A stretch of DNA of 64,000 nucleotides from Firmicutes bacterium HGW-Firmicutes-1. GTDB taxonomy: Bacteria; Bacillota; Clostridia; Lachnospirales; Vallitaleaceae. The notes beneath the pieces were generated by a model. The model was not told where the DNA came from. It saw nothing but the letters and a program-made list of their open reading frames with translations, and searched no databases. Positions 34,439 through 43,650 of the stretch are shown here, one piece after another (the stretch's first letter is position 1; every line of letters starts with the position of its first letter). Position numbers and translations under genes: made by a program. The stretch is taken from assembly GCA_002841625.1 (NCBI GenBank), contig PHAG01000004.1, positions 62,001 to 126,000 on the forward strand. Direction: 5' to 3'.

Positions 34439-35176
34439 TTATTCGCCTTTACTTACAGCATGGATAATCAATCTGCTATCTGGATTTATTTCCGGATGAC
34501 AAGTAATGAGAGTTAATACCCTATGCTCTGAACTTCCGTTTAACACTGAGGTATCGTTTGGTTTTACAAAAAGCTTTTCATATACCTCATAATTAACTTT
34601 AGTGCCATCTCCCTTTTGAATCACTATAAAATCACCTACATCCAACTCATCTAATCTATTAAAAAAAGTACCAAAGGTATGGCTTCTATGCCCTGCTAAC
34701 ACTGCATTTCCGACATCTCCTAAGGATGCTGATTCAGTCATATGTCCGACTGCAAATTTTAAAGTTTCAAGATTCACACCATCTGCAATAGGTAGTTTGA
34801 TATTTATTTTATCAATAAAAATGGTTCCAATCGTCTTAGGCATTTTCTTTATTGTAGTGCTCTTTGGTTGTCCTTGTTCAATATTCTCCGCATTAACAAC
34901 AATCTCCTCTTGGTTACCACTATCTGCTCCCCACGCAAGCACTTCATCTAAATTGTTATTAGCATCAGCTTGTGTCATGTCTCTATTTTCAAGTTCAAGA
35001 TAAAAGCTCTCAAGCATGTCCTGTTGCTTCTTATTTGTAATGAACTTTCCTACGATCGGAATGGCAATAATAAGGATACCCGCTATAATAAGCAAAGAGC
35101 CTAGATGGCGCTTTCGTATATTCTTTTTAACAGATACTTCTAGGTTACTTTCCGTTTTCACTTTATCATCATCCAT
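34439..35176 (-). CDS. Sortase
   Basis: A 245-residue membrane-anchored transpeptidase. One N-terminal helix (~27-47), an acidic stalk, then the sortase barrel with AVLAGHRSHTFGTFF (catalytic His), LTLITCHPE (catalytic Cys) and DSRLIIHA (catalytic Arg). By size and motifs it looks like a class D- or E-type enzyme, but the class is not certain. It would attach surface proteins to the wall; no LPXTG-type substrate is encoded in the window. It follows pth by 12 bp and precedes the riboswitch-controlled gene. Confidence 0.9.
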   Translation of the reverse strand: MDDDKVKTESNLEVSVKKNIRKRHLGSLLIIAGILIIAIPIVGKFITNKKQQDMLESFYLELENRDMTQADANNNLDEVLAWGADSGNQEEIVVNAENIEQGQPKSTTIKKMPKTIGTIFIDKINIKLPIADGVNLETLKFAVGHMTESASLGDVGNAVLAGHRSHTFGTFFNRLDELDVGDFIVIQKGDGTKVNYEVYEKLFVKPNDTSVLNGSSEHRVLTLITCHPEINPDSRLIIHAVSKGE

Positions 35177-35188
35177 TTCAATGCTCCT

Positions 35189-35746
35189 TTAATTGAAAAC
35201 ATTCATAGCAGCCTCAACATCACTTGCAATAATCTTTTCTACAGCCTTTGATGCTTTTTCAACACCATCAATTACTGTTGGCAGTTCATTCTTATTAAAT
35301 CTCGACAACACATAGTTTGCCAAATCCCATCCTGGCGGCTTTTCTCCAACGCCAAATTTTATTCTATTGAATTCATTTGTGCCCAAATGACTAATAATGC
35401 TCTTGATTCCATTGTGGCCACCCGCGCTACCTTTGCTACGAATTCTTAAGGCTCCAAGATCAAGGCTTGTATCATCATAAATTATGATGATGTTCTTTAT
35501 TTCTTCTTTATAAAAGCTTAGTAGCTCATTAACACATTCTCCGCTAAGGTTCATATAAGTTTGTGGTTTAACAACCATTACCTTTTCGCCGCAAACAATC
35601 CCTTGTCCAATCAATGCTCTATGCTTTTTAATATTGATTTTAATTCCGTTATCGTAGGCAAAGCGTTCTACAACCTCAAAGCCAATATTATGTCTAGTAG
35701 AATCATACTGTGATCCCGGATTTCCAAGTCCTATTACAAAATACAT
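35189..35746 (-). CDS. pth: Peptidyl-tRNA hydrolase
   Basis: 185 residues with intact GLGNPGSQYDSTRHNIGFEVV (catalytic His), KPQTYMNLSGE and GSAGGHNGIKSI. It recycles tRNA from peptidyl-tRNAs dropped by the ribosome. In many Firmicutes pth sits close to mfd; here a sortase and a c-di-GMP-controlled gene are inserted between them. Confidence 0.96.
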   Translation of the reverse strand: MYFVIGLGNPGSQYDSTRHNIGFEVVERFAYDNGIKINIKKHRALIGQGIVCGEKVMVVKPQTYMNLSGECVNELLSFYKEEIKNIIIIYDDTSLDLGALRIRSKGSAGGHNGIKSIISHLGTNEFNRIKFGVGEKPPGWDLANYVLSRFNKNELPTVIDGVEKASKAVEKIIASDVEAAMNVFN

Positions 35747-35790
35747 GTTGTTTCACCCTTCAAATTTGTCATTTATAAAAATATATTATT

Positions 35791-35819
35791 ATTATACTTG
35801 AAAGCGACTGTTTGTTCAA
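35791..35819 (-). promoter_or_regulatory. Sigma-A promoter of pth-sortase
   Basis: Minus strand: TTGAAC (35819-35814), 17 bases, TATAAT (35796-35791). The leader is about 40 bases. Confidence 0.65.
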
Positions 35820-35872
35820 TGTTATTCTGGGATTAAAGATTCGCTTCACATGAGTAAAAGGTACAAATTAAA

Positions 35873-35901
35873 GAAGCCCCAAACATTACATTGAAGGCTT
35901 C
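35873..35901 (-). terminator. Weak terminator upstream of the pth promoter
   Basis: The stem GAAGCC/GGCTTC is followed by TTTAATTTG on the minus strand. It would stop leftover transcription from the two-component genes. Confidence 0.45.
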
Positions 35902-35916
35902 CTCATTAACATTATT

Positions 35917-35950
35917 GTGCGAAAGCTATTCCCCCGCTTTTAATTCGCAC
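35917..35950. repeat. Long inverted repeat in noncoding DNA
   Basis: GTGCGAA and TTCGCAC form perfect outer arms, with AGC/GCT inside and a C-rich loop. Downstream on the plus strand lies CGATCTTTTCGATT. The arms-plus-tail design resembles the dispersed repeat families but the sequence differs. Function unknown. Confidence 0.45.
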
Positions 35951-36072
35951 TTTACGGGACCGATCTTTTCGATTCTAATCACGCATTTATACTCTTATTA
36001 CCCTCATCCATTACAATAGCAAATCATATCGCCATTCATTTATACAACATTTTCAAAATGAAAACAATAGAA

Positions 36073-36151
36073 AGTGGGTAAAACTGTATTTTTAGAGTAT
36101 AAAAATGTTTTAAAAACATTTTCATACTCTAGAAAGACCATTTCACCCACT
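36073..36151. repeat. 79-bp nested imperfect palindrome after the histidine kinase gene
   Basis: Outer arms AGTGGGT/ACCCACT enclose an inner 17-bp stem (AGAGTAT.AAAATGTTT with AAACATTTT.ATACTCT, one mismatch). It starts four bases after the kinase stop codon. There is no clear T tract, so it may be a 3' stabiliser or a miniature inverted-repeat element rather than a normal terminator. Confidence 0.6.
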
Positions 36152-36155
36152 CATT

Positions 36156-36941
36156 TTACGGAAGCATCACTATAACTGTAATCATATTGATAGAGTTAAC
36201 AATTTCGATTTTTCCACCATATTTTTTTATTATTTTATTTACATTGTATAATTTGTATCCACTATTTTTGCTTCTAGTAGAGTATCCTTTCTTAAGGATA
36301 TTGCTAATGATTTCTTGAGATATGGGGATTCCAGTATTGGTTATCATAATCATTTTATTATGATCTTTCTTCTTCATGGTTATCGATATTTTTTTATTGC
36401 TATTTTCAGCAAAAAGAGTAGCGTCTCTTGCATGATCAACAAGATTACACAATACCTTGACCATTTCGTTATCCTTTAATGGATATACAGGCAATGGCAT
36501 ATCATATTTAAACTCAAATTCAATTCCCATACTATTCATTTCACAGCTTTTACTAAATAACAGAGAGCTTATTATGCCGTTATTTGTATTTAAAAAATTT
36601 TCATTTTTTTTGGTTGAGGTTAGTATAATATCATCAATATATTTGATAATTTTAGTGTGTTTATCCATTTCCGCAATACTGTATATTGCTTGAATGTGAT
36701 TTTTAAAATCATGTTGCTTGGTTCTTGTTTCGTCAATTAATCTTTCTAATATAGGATTGTAATCCGTATAAATTTTATTTATTTTTCTTCCTTCTTTGAC
36801 TTTCACTATCACAAAAAAAACAATTATAACCATTAACGTCCAGATAATAATCAAGGTCAATCCTAATAATATATATCTCCAATGATTAGCTTGATCTATA
36901 CCTTTTAAGGAAGCAAAGATAACCATTCTCCATAATTTCAA
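36156..36941 (-). CDS. GHKL-type sensor histidine kinase (AgrC-like, short)
   Basis: 261 residues: one clear membrane helix (~24-46), a dimerisation helix with the phospho-acceptor TKQHDFKNHIQAIY, and a GHKL ATPase domain (NLVDHARDATLFA; ITNTGIPIS; KGYSTRSKNSGYKLYNV). AgrC homologues normally have five to seven helices, so the sensor part is strongly reduced. The TTG start overlaps the regulator stop (TTGA) with GGGGTG seven bases upstream, coupling the two genes. No AgrD/AgrB-like peptide system was found nearby. Confidence 0.85.
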   Translation of the reverse strand: MKLWRMVIFASLKGIDQANHWRYILLGLTLIIIWTLMVIIVFFVIVKVKEGRKINKIYTDYNPILERLIDETRTKQHDFKNHIQAIYSIAEMDKHTKIIKYIDDIILTSTKKNENFLNTNNGIISSLLFSKSCEMNSMGIEFEFKYDMPLPVYPLKDNEMVKVLCNLVDHARDATLFAENSNKKISITMKKKDHNKMIMITNTGIPISQEIISNILKKGYSTRSKNSGYKLYNVNKIIKKYGGKIEIVNSINMITVIVMLP

Positions 36942-37681
36942 TACCAGTCACCCCATTCAAATTTCTTTTTCAATTCATCTTTGAATGTTTCTCCAATTAA
37001 CGCAACCTTATCATAACTATCGAATATTATACTACTTGCACTTCGCTTATTACGAATGATACTACTTACATATTGTGTATTCACTATGTATGCTTTATGA
37101 GATCGAACAAAGGTGTTAGCTAGTAGGGATTCTATTTGAGTCATTACCTTTTTTAACGAAGTCTTCGTTTCCTTGTATAAGCCAAGTTTGGAATGATAGT
37201 AAATGAATCTCCCTTGTGCTTCGATAAAATAGAGATCAGATAATAGAATTTTATTCGTTATATTACCATTGGTGATGGTAAGGTATTTTCTTTTATCTAA
37301 TACTTCCTCTTTACTTATGCCTTTTGCAAGCCTTTTGATAACCTCAATAACCTCTTCCATTTTAAAAGGCTTCTCAATAAAATCATAACAATGATACTCG
37401 TGTAATGCTTTAGGCAAGAAAGTAATATGGGTTGTTATAAAAATAATTGGGATTAATTCGTATCGTTCTATTCCTCGAATATTTTGGGCTATATCCATTC
37501 CGCTAAAGTCTGGCAGCTCAATATCCAATAAAAACATATCAATATAATTATTTTCTAATAATTCCATGGCTCTATTGCCTGTTGCAGCTTCTAATACTCT
37601 ACAATTTTCAAGGTTTTTTTGCAAAGTTTTTACAAGGCTTTTTCTAGTTACTTCATTGTCTTCAACTACAAGAATATTCAT
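36938..37681 (-). CDS. LytTR-family response regulator (AgrA-like)
   Basis: 247 residues. The receiver domain (~1-120) has the acidic pocket VVEDNEVTR, phospho-acceptor MFLLDIELPD and ITTH/Lys (FIEKPF). A LytTR DNA-binding domain (~145-240; YFIEAQGRFIYYHSKLGLY, FVRSHKAYIVNTQYV) follows. It is cotranscribed with the overlapping kinase gene. LytTR regulators bind paired direct repeats; targets are unknown. Confidence 0.9.
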   Translation of the reverse strand: MNILVVEDNEVTRKSLVKTLQKNLENCRVLEAATGNRAMELLENNYIDMFLLDIELPDFSGMDIAQNIRGIERYELIPIIFITTHITFLPKALHEYHCYDFIEKPFKMEEVIEVIKRLAKGISKEEVLDKRKYLTITNGNITNKILLSDLYFIEAQGRFIYYHSKLGLYKETKTSLKKVMTQIESLLANTFVRSHKAYIVNTQYVSSIIRNKRSASSIIFDSYDKVALIGETFKDELKKKFEWGDWY

Positions 37682-37804
37682 AATTCGACCATCTCCAATT
37701 AAACTCTACAATTATAACGTAGTATATCATAGTTCCCGACGGCTTTCAATGATAATACAAGTGAACGCCAACAGCTTTACAAAATCACTTTTATAGTAAA
37801 ACAA

Positions 37805-37843
37805 AAGCCTATTTGTAGCAACTCAATGGCTATAAATAGGCTT
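37805..37843 (-). terminator. Terminator of prs
   Basis: A 15-bp stem with one mismatch (AAGCCTATTT.TAGC/GCTA.AAATAGGCTT), then TTTTGTTTT on the minus strand, 11 bp after the prs stop codon. Confidence 0.8.
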
Positions 37844-37853
37844 AATCTATCAT

Positions 37854-38819
37854 TTAGTGAAATAGCTTTGACACAGATTCATTGTAGTGAATGCTATGTA
37901 TGGATTCTGCTAAAATTTGTGCAACTGAGAGCTGCTTAATTTTATCAGATTTTTTTTCTTCAGGTAACGCAATGGTATCTAGTATAACCAACTCTTTTAT
38001 AGCTGATTTTTCAATTCGTTCAAGGGCTGGCCCCGATAATACCCCATGGGTACAACAGGCAAAAACCTCTATCGCGCCATGATCCTTTAATGCATTTGCA
38101 GCATTACAGATGGTTCCAGCTGTATCTATCATATCATCTACTAAGATTACCTTTTTGCCTTGTACGTTACCTATTATATGCATTACTTCACTTACGTTTG
38201 CTTCTGCTCTTCTTTTATCTATAATTGCCATTGGAACATCTAACTTTTCAGCAAATGCGCGAGTTCTTTTAACACTACCCACATCTGGAGCTACTACTGC
38301 AATTGTGTCTTTATCTTCGGAGAATTTATCAGAATAATATTTGACGAGTAAAGGTGTTCCTCTCATATGATCAACTGGTATCGTAAAGAATCCTTCAATT
38401 TGCGCACAATGTAAATCCATAGTTAAAATTCTGTCTGCACCTGCTGATTGAATTAAATCAGCTACCATTCTTGCACTGATTGGATCTCTCGCTCTAGCTT
38501 TTCTATCTTGTCTAGCATATCCATAGTAAGGCATTACTGCTGTAATTCTACCCGCTGATGCCCTTCTTAAAGCATCAATCATAATGAGTAATTCCATTAA
38601 ATTATCATTTCCTGGTTGAGAAGTTGGCTGAATGATAAAGCAATCTACACCACGTACCATTTCATTCACCTTAACATAAGTTTCTCCATCACTAAAATGA
38701 CCCGCTTCTGATTGTGATAACTCTAACCCCAAGAACCTTGCTATATTCTTAGCTAATTCCTTGTGTGCACTTCCTGCAAAAATCTTAATGCCTTCTGTGT
38801 TTTTGATAGTACTCGTCAT
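37854..38819 (-). CDS. prs: Ribose-phosphate pyrophosphokinase
   Basis: 321 residues with the class I PRPP synthetase motifs: YGYARQDRKARARDPISA, DLHCAQIEGFF, VAPDVGSVKRTRAFAE and the PRPP loop ILVDDMIDTAGT. It makes PRPP from ribose-5-phosphate and ATP for nucleotide, His and Trp synthesis. It follows glmU, the classical order in Firmicutes, separated by a family 1 repeat. TAGGAGG precedes the ATG. Confidence 0.96.
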   Translation of the reverse strand: MTSTIKNTEGIKIFAGSAHKELAKNIARFLGLELSQSEAGHFSDGETYVKVNEMVRGVDCFIIQPTSQPGNDNLMELLIMIDALRRASAGRITAVMPYYGYARQDRKARARDPISARMVADLIQSAGADRILTMDLHCAQIEGFFTIPVDHMRGTPLLVKYYSDKFSEDKDTIAVVAPDVGSVKRTRAFAEKLDVPMAIIDKRRAEANVSEVMHIIGNVQGKKVILVDDMIDTAGTICNAANALKDHGAIEVFACCTHGVLSGPALERIEKSAIKELVILDTIALPEEKKSDKIKQLSVAQILAESIHSIHYNESVSKLFH

Positions 38820-38846
38820 TTTGATAATTCCTCCTATAATCTATTC

Positions 38847-38947
38847 AAGAAAATCGGCTAGGTAAAAATACAATCCTCGTTACACAACTGCCGCTTTTCC
38901 AATTACTATGCAAAACATTCTTGCTTTTCCAATTACCTATGCAAAAC
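38847..38947 (+). repeat. Dispersed intergenic repeat, family 1, copy D
   Basis: Arms AAGAAAATCGGCTAGG and CTGCCGCTTTTCCAATT with the tail repeated: GCTTTTCCAATTA(C)CTATGCAAAAC occurs twice in a row. It fills the glmU-prs gap and touches the glmU stop codon. Confidence 0.65.
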
Positions 38948-40320
38948 TAAAAAGGCTTATTTCGTTTACGTTTAACCCAATCTTCTATATTAACTTGTTG
39001 TGCTCTAGCAATTCCCAAACTATAGGCAGGAACGTCTTTTGTAATTGTTGATCCTGCAGCCGTATAAGCTTTTTCTTCAACATTAACCGGAGATATCAGA
39101 TTTGTATTGCATCCAATAAATGCATAATCTTTAATTGATGTTCTATGTTTATGAACGCCATCATAATTTACCACTACTGTTCCACAACCAAAATTAACAT
39201 ATTCACCTACATCAGCATCGCCGATATAAGTCAAATGGGACACTTTTGTATTGTTACCAATCATGGCATTCTTTATTTCCACAAAATCGCCAATCTTCAC
39301 ATGATCACCTATTGTACAATCAGGTCTAACATATGCATATGGACCAACATTTGTATGCTCGCCTATTGAACTTTTAATCACTGTGGATTGATCTATTGTA
39401 GAATAATCATTCACTACACTACTAATGAGCTTGGCATTTGGACCTATCGTACAATTTACTCCAATAGATGTTTTGCCTTCAAGAAAGGAGTTAGGATAAA
39501 TAACCGTATCCATACCTATTACTACATCTTTCCCAATATAGGCTTGCTCAGGATTGATCATTGTAACTCCACTTAACATATGCTGTTCATTAATTCGCTT
39601 TTGCATGATTTTTGAGACTTCTGCCAATTGCACTCTAGAGTTAACTCCAATAATCTCTTCATATGAATCAATTATTAATGCATCAGCTTTTAATTTTTTC
39701 TCTATAACGTAAAGGACTGCATCAGGTAAATAATATTCTCCCTGGGCATTGTGAGGTGTAATTGTCTTTAAGGCTTCTTTAAGAACGGCTGCATCAAAGC
39801 AGTACATACCTGAATTTATTTCATTTACTTTTAGTTCTTCAAGGGTTGCATCTTTATGTTCTATACTTTTTATAAAAGTGTTATTATTATCTCTAATAAT
39901 CCTTCCGTATCCTTCTGGATTTGAAACCAACGTAGACAGTACAGTAACAGAATTCCCATTTGTGTTATGGTAATCCACCATACCTTTAAGAGTATTTCCC
40001 GTAATGAGTGGCGTATCTCCGAAAAGAATTAACACATTGCCTTCATCGCCAATAAATTTGTCAGCTTGCATCACTGCATGACCTGTTCCAAGCTGTTCCT
40101 TTTGTTCAACAAACTCTACTTCACAAGGTGTTTCATTGATTACTGTTTCCGCTTTGTGTCCAACAACAACACAAACTTCTTCGGCTCCTGCTTCTTTAGC
40201 CGCTTCAATAACATAGACAAGCATCGATCGATCAAGTACTTTATGCAAAACTTTTGGTATTTCAGATACCATTCTCGTTCCTGCACCAGCTGCCAAAATC
40301 ACTGCTTTTAGCTTACTCAT
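38947..40320 (-). CDS. glmU: Bifunctional GlcNAc-1-phosphate uridyltransferase/acetyltransferase
   Basis: 457 residues. The N-terminal pyrophosphorylase domain has LAAGAGTRM and LFGDTPLI; the C-terminal half is a left-handed beta helix of hexapeptide repeats with the acetyl-CoA site. It makes UDP-GlcNAc for peptidoglycan. It lies between spoVG and prs, an order shared with Bacillus. AAGGAGGAG precedes the ATG. Confidence 0.96.
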   Translation of the reverse strand: MSKLKAVILAAGAGTRMVSEIPKVLHKVLDRSMLVYVIEAAKEAGAEEVCVVVGHKAETVINETPCEVEFVEQKEQLGTGHAVMQADKFIGDEGNVLILFGDTPLITGNTLKGMVDYHNTNGNSVTVLSTLVSNPEGYGRIIRDNNNTFIKSIEHKDATLEELKVNEINSGMYCFDAAVLKEALKTITPHNAQGEYYLPDAVLYVIEKKLKADALIIDSYEEIIGVNSRVQLAEVSKIMQKRINEQHMLSGVTMINPEQAYIGKDVVIGMDTVIYPNSFLEGKTSIGVNCTIGPNAKLISSVVNDYSTIDQSTVIKSSIGEHTNVGPYAYVRPDCTIGDHVKIGDFVEIKNAMIGNNTKVSHLTYIGDADVGEYVNFGCGTVVVNYDGVHKHRTSIKDYAFIGCNTNLISPVNVEEKAYTAAGSTITKDVPAYSLGIARAQQVNIEDWVKRKRNKPF

Positions 40321-40413
40321 TAACAGCTCCTCCTTATTCTACTTTTTTTGCCTTACCCATTGTACAATAATTATCCATAATTATCAATGTTAAAAAATTA
40401 CAAAAAAACTTTA

Positions 40414-40500
40414 GAGAACAACGCGCTTGTCGTCGTATTACATAACATCTTTGCTCTCCTTGTTCTATACTTCGTGAGAAATCTAAGCTTTCCACTGGAA
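40414..40500 (+). repeat. Dispersed intergenic repeat, family 2, copy 2
   Basis: AGAGAACAACGCGCTTGTC...TTACATAA..., then TTGTTCTATACTTCGTGAG. The arms AGAACAA/TTGTTCT are kept although the interior differs from copy 1 at 17918. A family 1 copy follows immediately. Confidence 0.65.
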
Positions 40501-40549
40501 AAGAAAATCGGCTTCAGCCGCTTTTCTTATACCTTATGCGGAACTTTCT
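40501..40549 (+). repeat. Dispersed intergenic repeat, family 1, minimal copy E
   Basis: The shortest member: GAAAATCGGCT-TC-AGCCGCTTTTC is almost a perfect hairpin, followed by the tail TTATGCGGAACTTTC. It shows that the arms and tail are the conserved core and the middle is dispensable. Confidence 0.65.
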
Positions 40550-40556
40550 TCGCTGA

Positions 40557-40586
40557 TAAAAAAGGCACTTCTGCATAGAAGTGCCT
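40557..40586 (-). terminator. Terminator of spoVG
   Basis: A perfect 10-bp stem AGGCACTTCT/AGAAGTGCCT with a 4-base loop, followed by six T on the minus strand. Confidence 0.88.
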
Positions 40587-40594
40587 AAAAAAAG

Positions 40595-40897
40595 TTAATC
40601 TACATCTTCGGAAATTGCAATTTCATCAATTGCATTGTCGGTTAATAAGATGGCTTGATATTTTTCTAATATGGACTTTTGGATTCTATCCCTAGTTTCA
40701 GAATTAATAGGATGCGCTATGTCTCTGAATTCACCATCTAGAGCTTTTCTACTTGGCATAGCAATAAATAACCCTTTTTCCCCTTCGATAATCTTAATAT
40801 CATGTACTACAAATTCATTTTCGAAAGTTACCGATACCACAGCTTTCATTTTACCATCTTTTGCAACTTTACGTACTCTTACATCTGTAATCTCCAT
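40595..40897 (-). CDS. spoVG: SpoVG-family regulator
   Basis: 100 residues beginning [25 protein letters not shown] and containing [19 protein letters not shown], the highly conserved SpoVG core. SpoVG binds nucleic acid and affects septation, capsule and stress genes. AAAGGGG precedes the ATG. It has its own promoter and terminator and is followed by glmU. Confidence 0.95.
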   Translation of the reverse strand: MEITDVRVRKVAKDGKMKAVVSVTFENEFVVHDIKIIEGEKGLFIAMPSRKALDGEFRDIAHPINSETRDRIQKSILEKYQAILLTDNAIDEIAISEDVD

Positions 40898-41003
40898 AAG
40901 CTAACCCCTTTCTGTAACTTGATGTTCGAGGTTTAAAACCCTCTTGTGCCCTTTCACATTCTCTTTGTTTTACTAAGGTTAAAAATAAATACTTCTCAAT
41001 TTA

Positions 41004-41032
41004 ATTATAGTATAACCTTAATATTTTATCAA
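41004..41032 (-). promoter_or_regulatory. Sigma-A promoter of spoVG
   Basis: Minus strand: TTGATA (41032-41027), 17 bases, TATAAT (41009-41004). The leader is about 100 bases. I did not find a convincing sigma-H promoter as known for Bacillus spoVG. The remaining gap up to glgD (41033-41181) shows nothing else. Confidence 0.65.
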
Positions 41033-41181
41033 TGCTTTTTTGTATATTCTCACCAATTTTAATCGATATTTTATGAGAGAGCAATAAATTTTAACATATT
41101 GTTTTGTCATTAGGGTATTATTTTACTTCATTCGACAAGAGTCCGCATATAGCAATTTTTTTCTTCTATTATTGGATTTTT

Positions 41182-42297
41182 TTACAAATAAAACGGTTCT
41201 CGCTTTATAACAATTTCTATTTCACCTGCATTGGCTTTGTGTACTGAATCATTTGGTATGTTGGATCTACTATCAACAATGCAATTTTCAATTAAGCAGT
41301 TATCACCCACATATGTTCCATTTAATATAATTGAATTTCGAACAATTGTATTCTTACCTATAAAAACTTTTCTAAATAACATAGAATCTTCAACTTGACC
41401 ATTAATGATGCAACCACTAGAGGATAGACTGTTTCTTACTCTTGCACCAACATTAAATTTAGCTGGTGGTTCGTCTTCAACCTTGGACATGATAGTTGGC
41501 TCAGTTCTAAAAAAGGTATCTCTTATGCTCTTTTCTAAAAAGTCCATATTTGTTTTAAAGTATGCTTCTAGACTAGCTATACTTCTCCAATAGCCCTCAT
41601 GAATATATGCATAGATCTTCTTTTGTTTTCTATATCTAATAATAATATCATTTACAAAATCGTAACGTTCTTCTTTTGCAATTTCTTCGATCAGTTCAAT
41701 TAAAAGTCTTCTTCTAATAATGTAAATTCCAGTAGATACAATATTTCCTTGTGGTGTAATCGGCTTTTCTTCAAGCTCAATGATACGGTTATCATCATCA
41801 ACTTGTACTACTCCAAATCTATGCAAATTCTCATCTTTGATCTCTTTACAAATAATTGTAATGTCAGCTCTTTTATCAACATGATATGCTAAAACTTCAT
41901 TGTAATCTATTTTGCAAATGCCATCTCCTGAAGCAATAATTGCATAGGGCTCATGGCTACTTTTTAAATATTCCATATTTTGATAGATTGCATCCGCTGT
42001 TCCTCTATACCACATGCTATTATCATGAGTAATATATGGCGTGAAAACAAATAGGCCACCATGCTTTCTTCCAAAATCCCACCATTTTGATGAACTTAAA
42101 TGTTCTACTAAAGGTCTTGAATTATACTGCGTTACAACAGCAACCTTATTAACTCCTGAATTTGCCATATTGCTTAATGCGAAATCAATTGCTCGATAAC
42201 TTCCAGCTACTGGCATTGCAGCAAGAGCTCTCTGATATGTCAATTCCTTAAGTCTTTCATTTTTACCACCCGCTAAAATAATACCTAAGGCTCTCAT
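41182..42297 (-). CDS. glgD: GlgD, regulatory-type glucose-1-phosphate adenylyltransferase subunit
   Basis: 371 residues: a nucleotidyltransferase domain with a diverged start ([14 protein letters not shown] instead of the GGxGxRL of GlgC) and a C-terminal left-handed helix. GlgD forms a complex with GlgC and modulates ADP-glucose synthesis. The ATG overlaps the GlgC stop by four bases (ATGA). No glycogen synthase is present in the window. Confidence 0.92.
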   Translation of the reverse strand: MRALGIILAGGKNERLKELTYQRALAAMPVAGSYRAIDFALSNMANSGVNKVAVVTQYNSRPLVEHLSSSKWWDFGRKHGGLFVFTPYITHDNSMWYRGTADAIYQNMEYLKSSHEPYAIIASGDGICKIDYNEVLAYHVDKRADITIICKEIKDENLHRFGVVQVDDDNRIIELEEKPITPQGNIVSTGIYIIRRRLLIELIEEIAKEERYDFVNDIIIRYRKQKKIYAYIHEGYWRSIASLEAYFKTNMDFLEKSIRDTFFRTEPTIMSKVEDEPPAKFNVGARVRNSLSSSGCIINGQVEDSMLFRKVFIGKNTIVRNSIILNGTYVGDNCLIENCIVDSRSNIPNDSVHKANAGEIEIVIKREPFYL

Positions 42298-43571
42298 TCT
42301 TCAACCTCCTCTAATATTAAATTTTCTCCACTTTCTAATCTATTGTTTAAGAAATTAGCACTGTTTAATTTTCCATAAAGAGCACAATTTTTTCCTACAA
42401 CTACATTGTTAGGTATAAATGTTTTTTCTCCAATCACTGTCAATCCTGATTCATAGATATTCGGTAATTCTTTATTGATAGAATAATCACCATAACCAAG
42501 CTTTACTCCATCACCGATGTTGCATTCTTCCGCAATAATGGTACGATCAATATAACAATTGTCAGATATTTTTGTATCGCTCATAATGATAGAATTTTTA
42601 ATGACTGTTCCTTTTCCAATGGTTACATTAGAACCAATAACAGAATTATAGACTTCGCCATATATTTCAGTACCATCACCTAATATGCACGTTTCCAGAT
42701 TTGCATCAGATCCTATAAATTGAGGCGGTTGAATTGCATTTTTAGTGTAAATTTTCCAATATGGCTCGTATAAATTAAACTCAGGAACGATATTGATTAG
42801 CTCCATATTTGCTTGCCAATACGCCTCTAGTGTTCCTACGTCTTTCCAAAAGCCATCAAATTCATAAGCATATAGACTATTGCCCTTTTTTAATAAAGAT
42901 GGAATAATATGTTTACCAAAATCACTGTCATCATGTCTTTTTTCATTGGCCAATAGTGCTTGTTTAAGAACTTTCCAATTAAATATATAAATACCCATAG
43001 AAGCCAAGTCGTTTTTTGGGTTTTTAGGTTTCTCTTCAAATTCAACAATCTTATTATCTTCCCCAGTATTCATAATACCAAATCTATGTGCTTCATCCAA
43101 CGGCACTTTAAGCACTGCTATCGTTGCATCTGCATTTTTTTTCTTGTGACAATTTAACATCATTTCGTAATCCATTTTATATATATGATCACCAGATAAT
43201 ATTAGAACATATTCTGGATCATAATAGTCCATAAAAGGTATATTTTGAAATACTGCATTTGCAGTACCCGAATACCACGCACCACTTGCATCGCTTACAT
43301 ACGGTGGTAGTATTGTTACCCCACCATAACTTCTATCCAAATCCCACGGAATTCCAATGCCAATATGACGATTCAACTTTAAGGGTTGATATTGAGTTAA
43401 AACTCCTACCGTATCAATTCCTGAATTGATACAATTGCTTAATGGAAAATCGATTATTTTATACTTGCCTCCAAAGGCAACTGCGGGCTTGGCAATATGT
43501 TTTGTCAAAATTCCCAGTCTACTTCCTTGCCCTCCAGCTAACAACATTGCAACAATCTCTTTTTTTTGCAC
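42294..43571 (-). CDS. glgC: Glucose-1-phosphate adenylyltransferase GlgC
   Basis: About 425 residues with the catalytic signature [31 protein letters not shown] and [13 protein letters not shown], and a C-terminal beta helix. It makes ADP-glucose for glycogen. The GTG at 43571 is the best start, seven bases after GGGAGG; the longer frame to 43631 has an extension that does not look like the family. Confidence 0.94.
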   Translation of the reverse strand: MQKKEIVAMLLAGGQGSRLGILTKHIAKPAVAFGGKYKIIDFPLSNCINSGIDTVGVLTQYQPLKLNRHIGIGIPWDLDRSYGGVTILPPYVSDASGAWYSGTANAVFQNIPFMDYYDPEYVLILSGDHIYKMDYEMMLNCHKKKNADATIAVLKVPLDEAHRFGIMNTGEDNKIVEFEEKPKNPKNDLASMGIYIFNWKVLKQALLANEKRHDDSDFGKHIIPSLLKKGNSLYAYEFDGFWKDVGTLEAYWQANMELINIVPEFNLYEPYWKIYTKNAIQPPQFIGSDANLETCILGDGTEIYGEVYNSVIGSNVTIGKGTVIKNSIIMSDTKISDNCYIDRTIIAEECNIGDGVKLGYGDYSINKELPNIYESGLTVIGEKTFIPNNVVVGKNCALYGKLNSANFLNNRLESGENLILEEVEE

Positions 43572-43650
43572 GCCTTTTCCTCCCATTGAATGTTTATACT
43601 CTGTCTTTTTATCACACGAATGCCTATTCAATCAAACTATAAACAATTAT

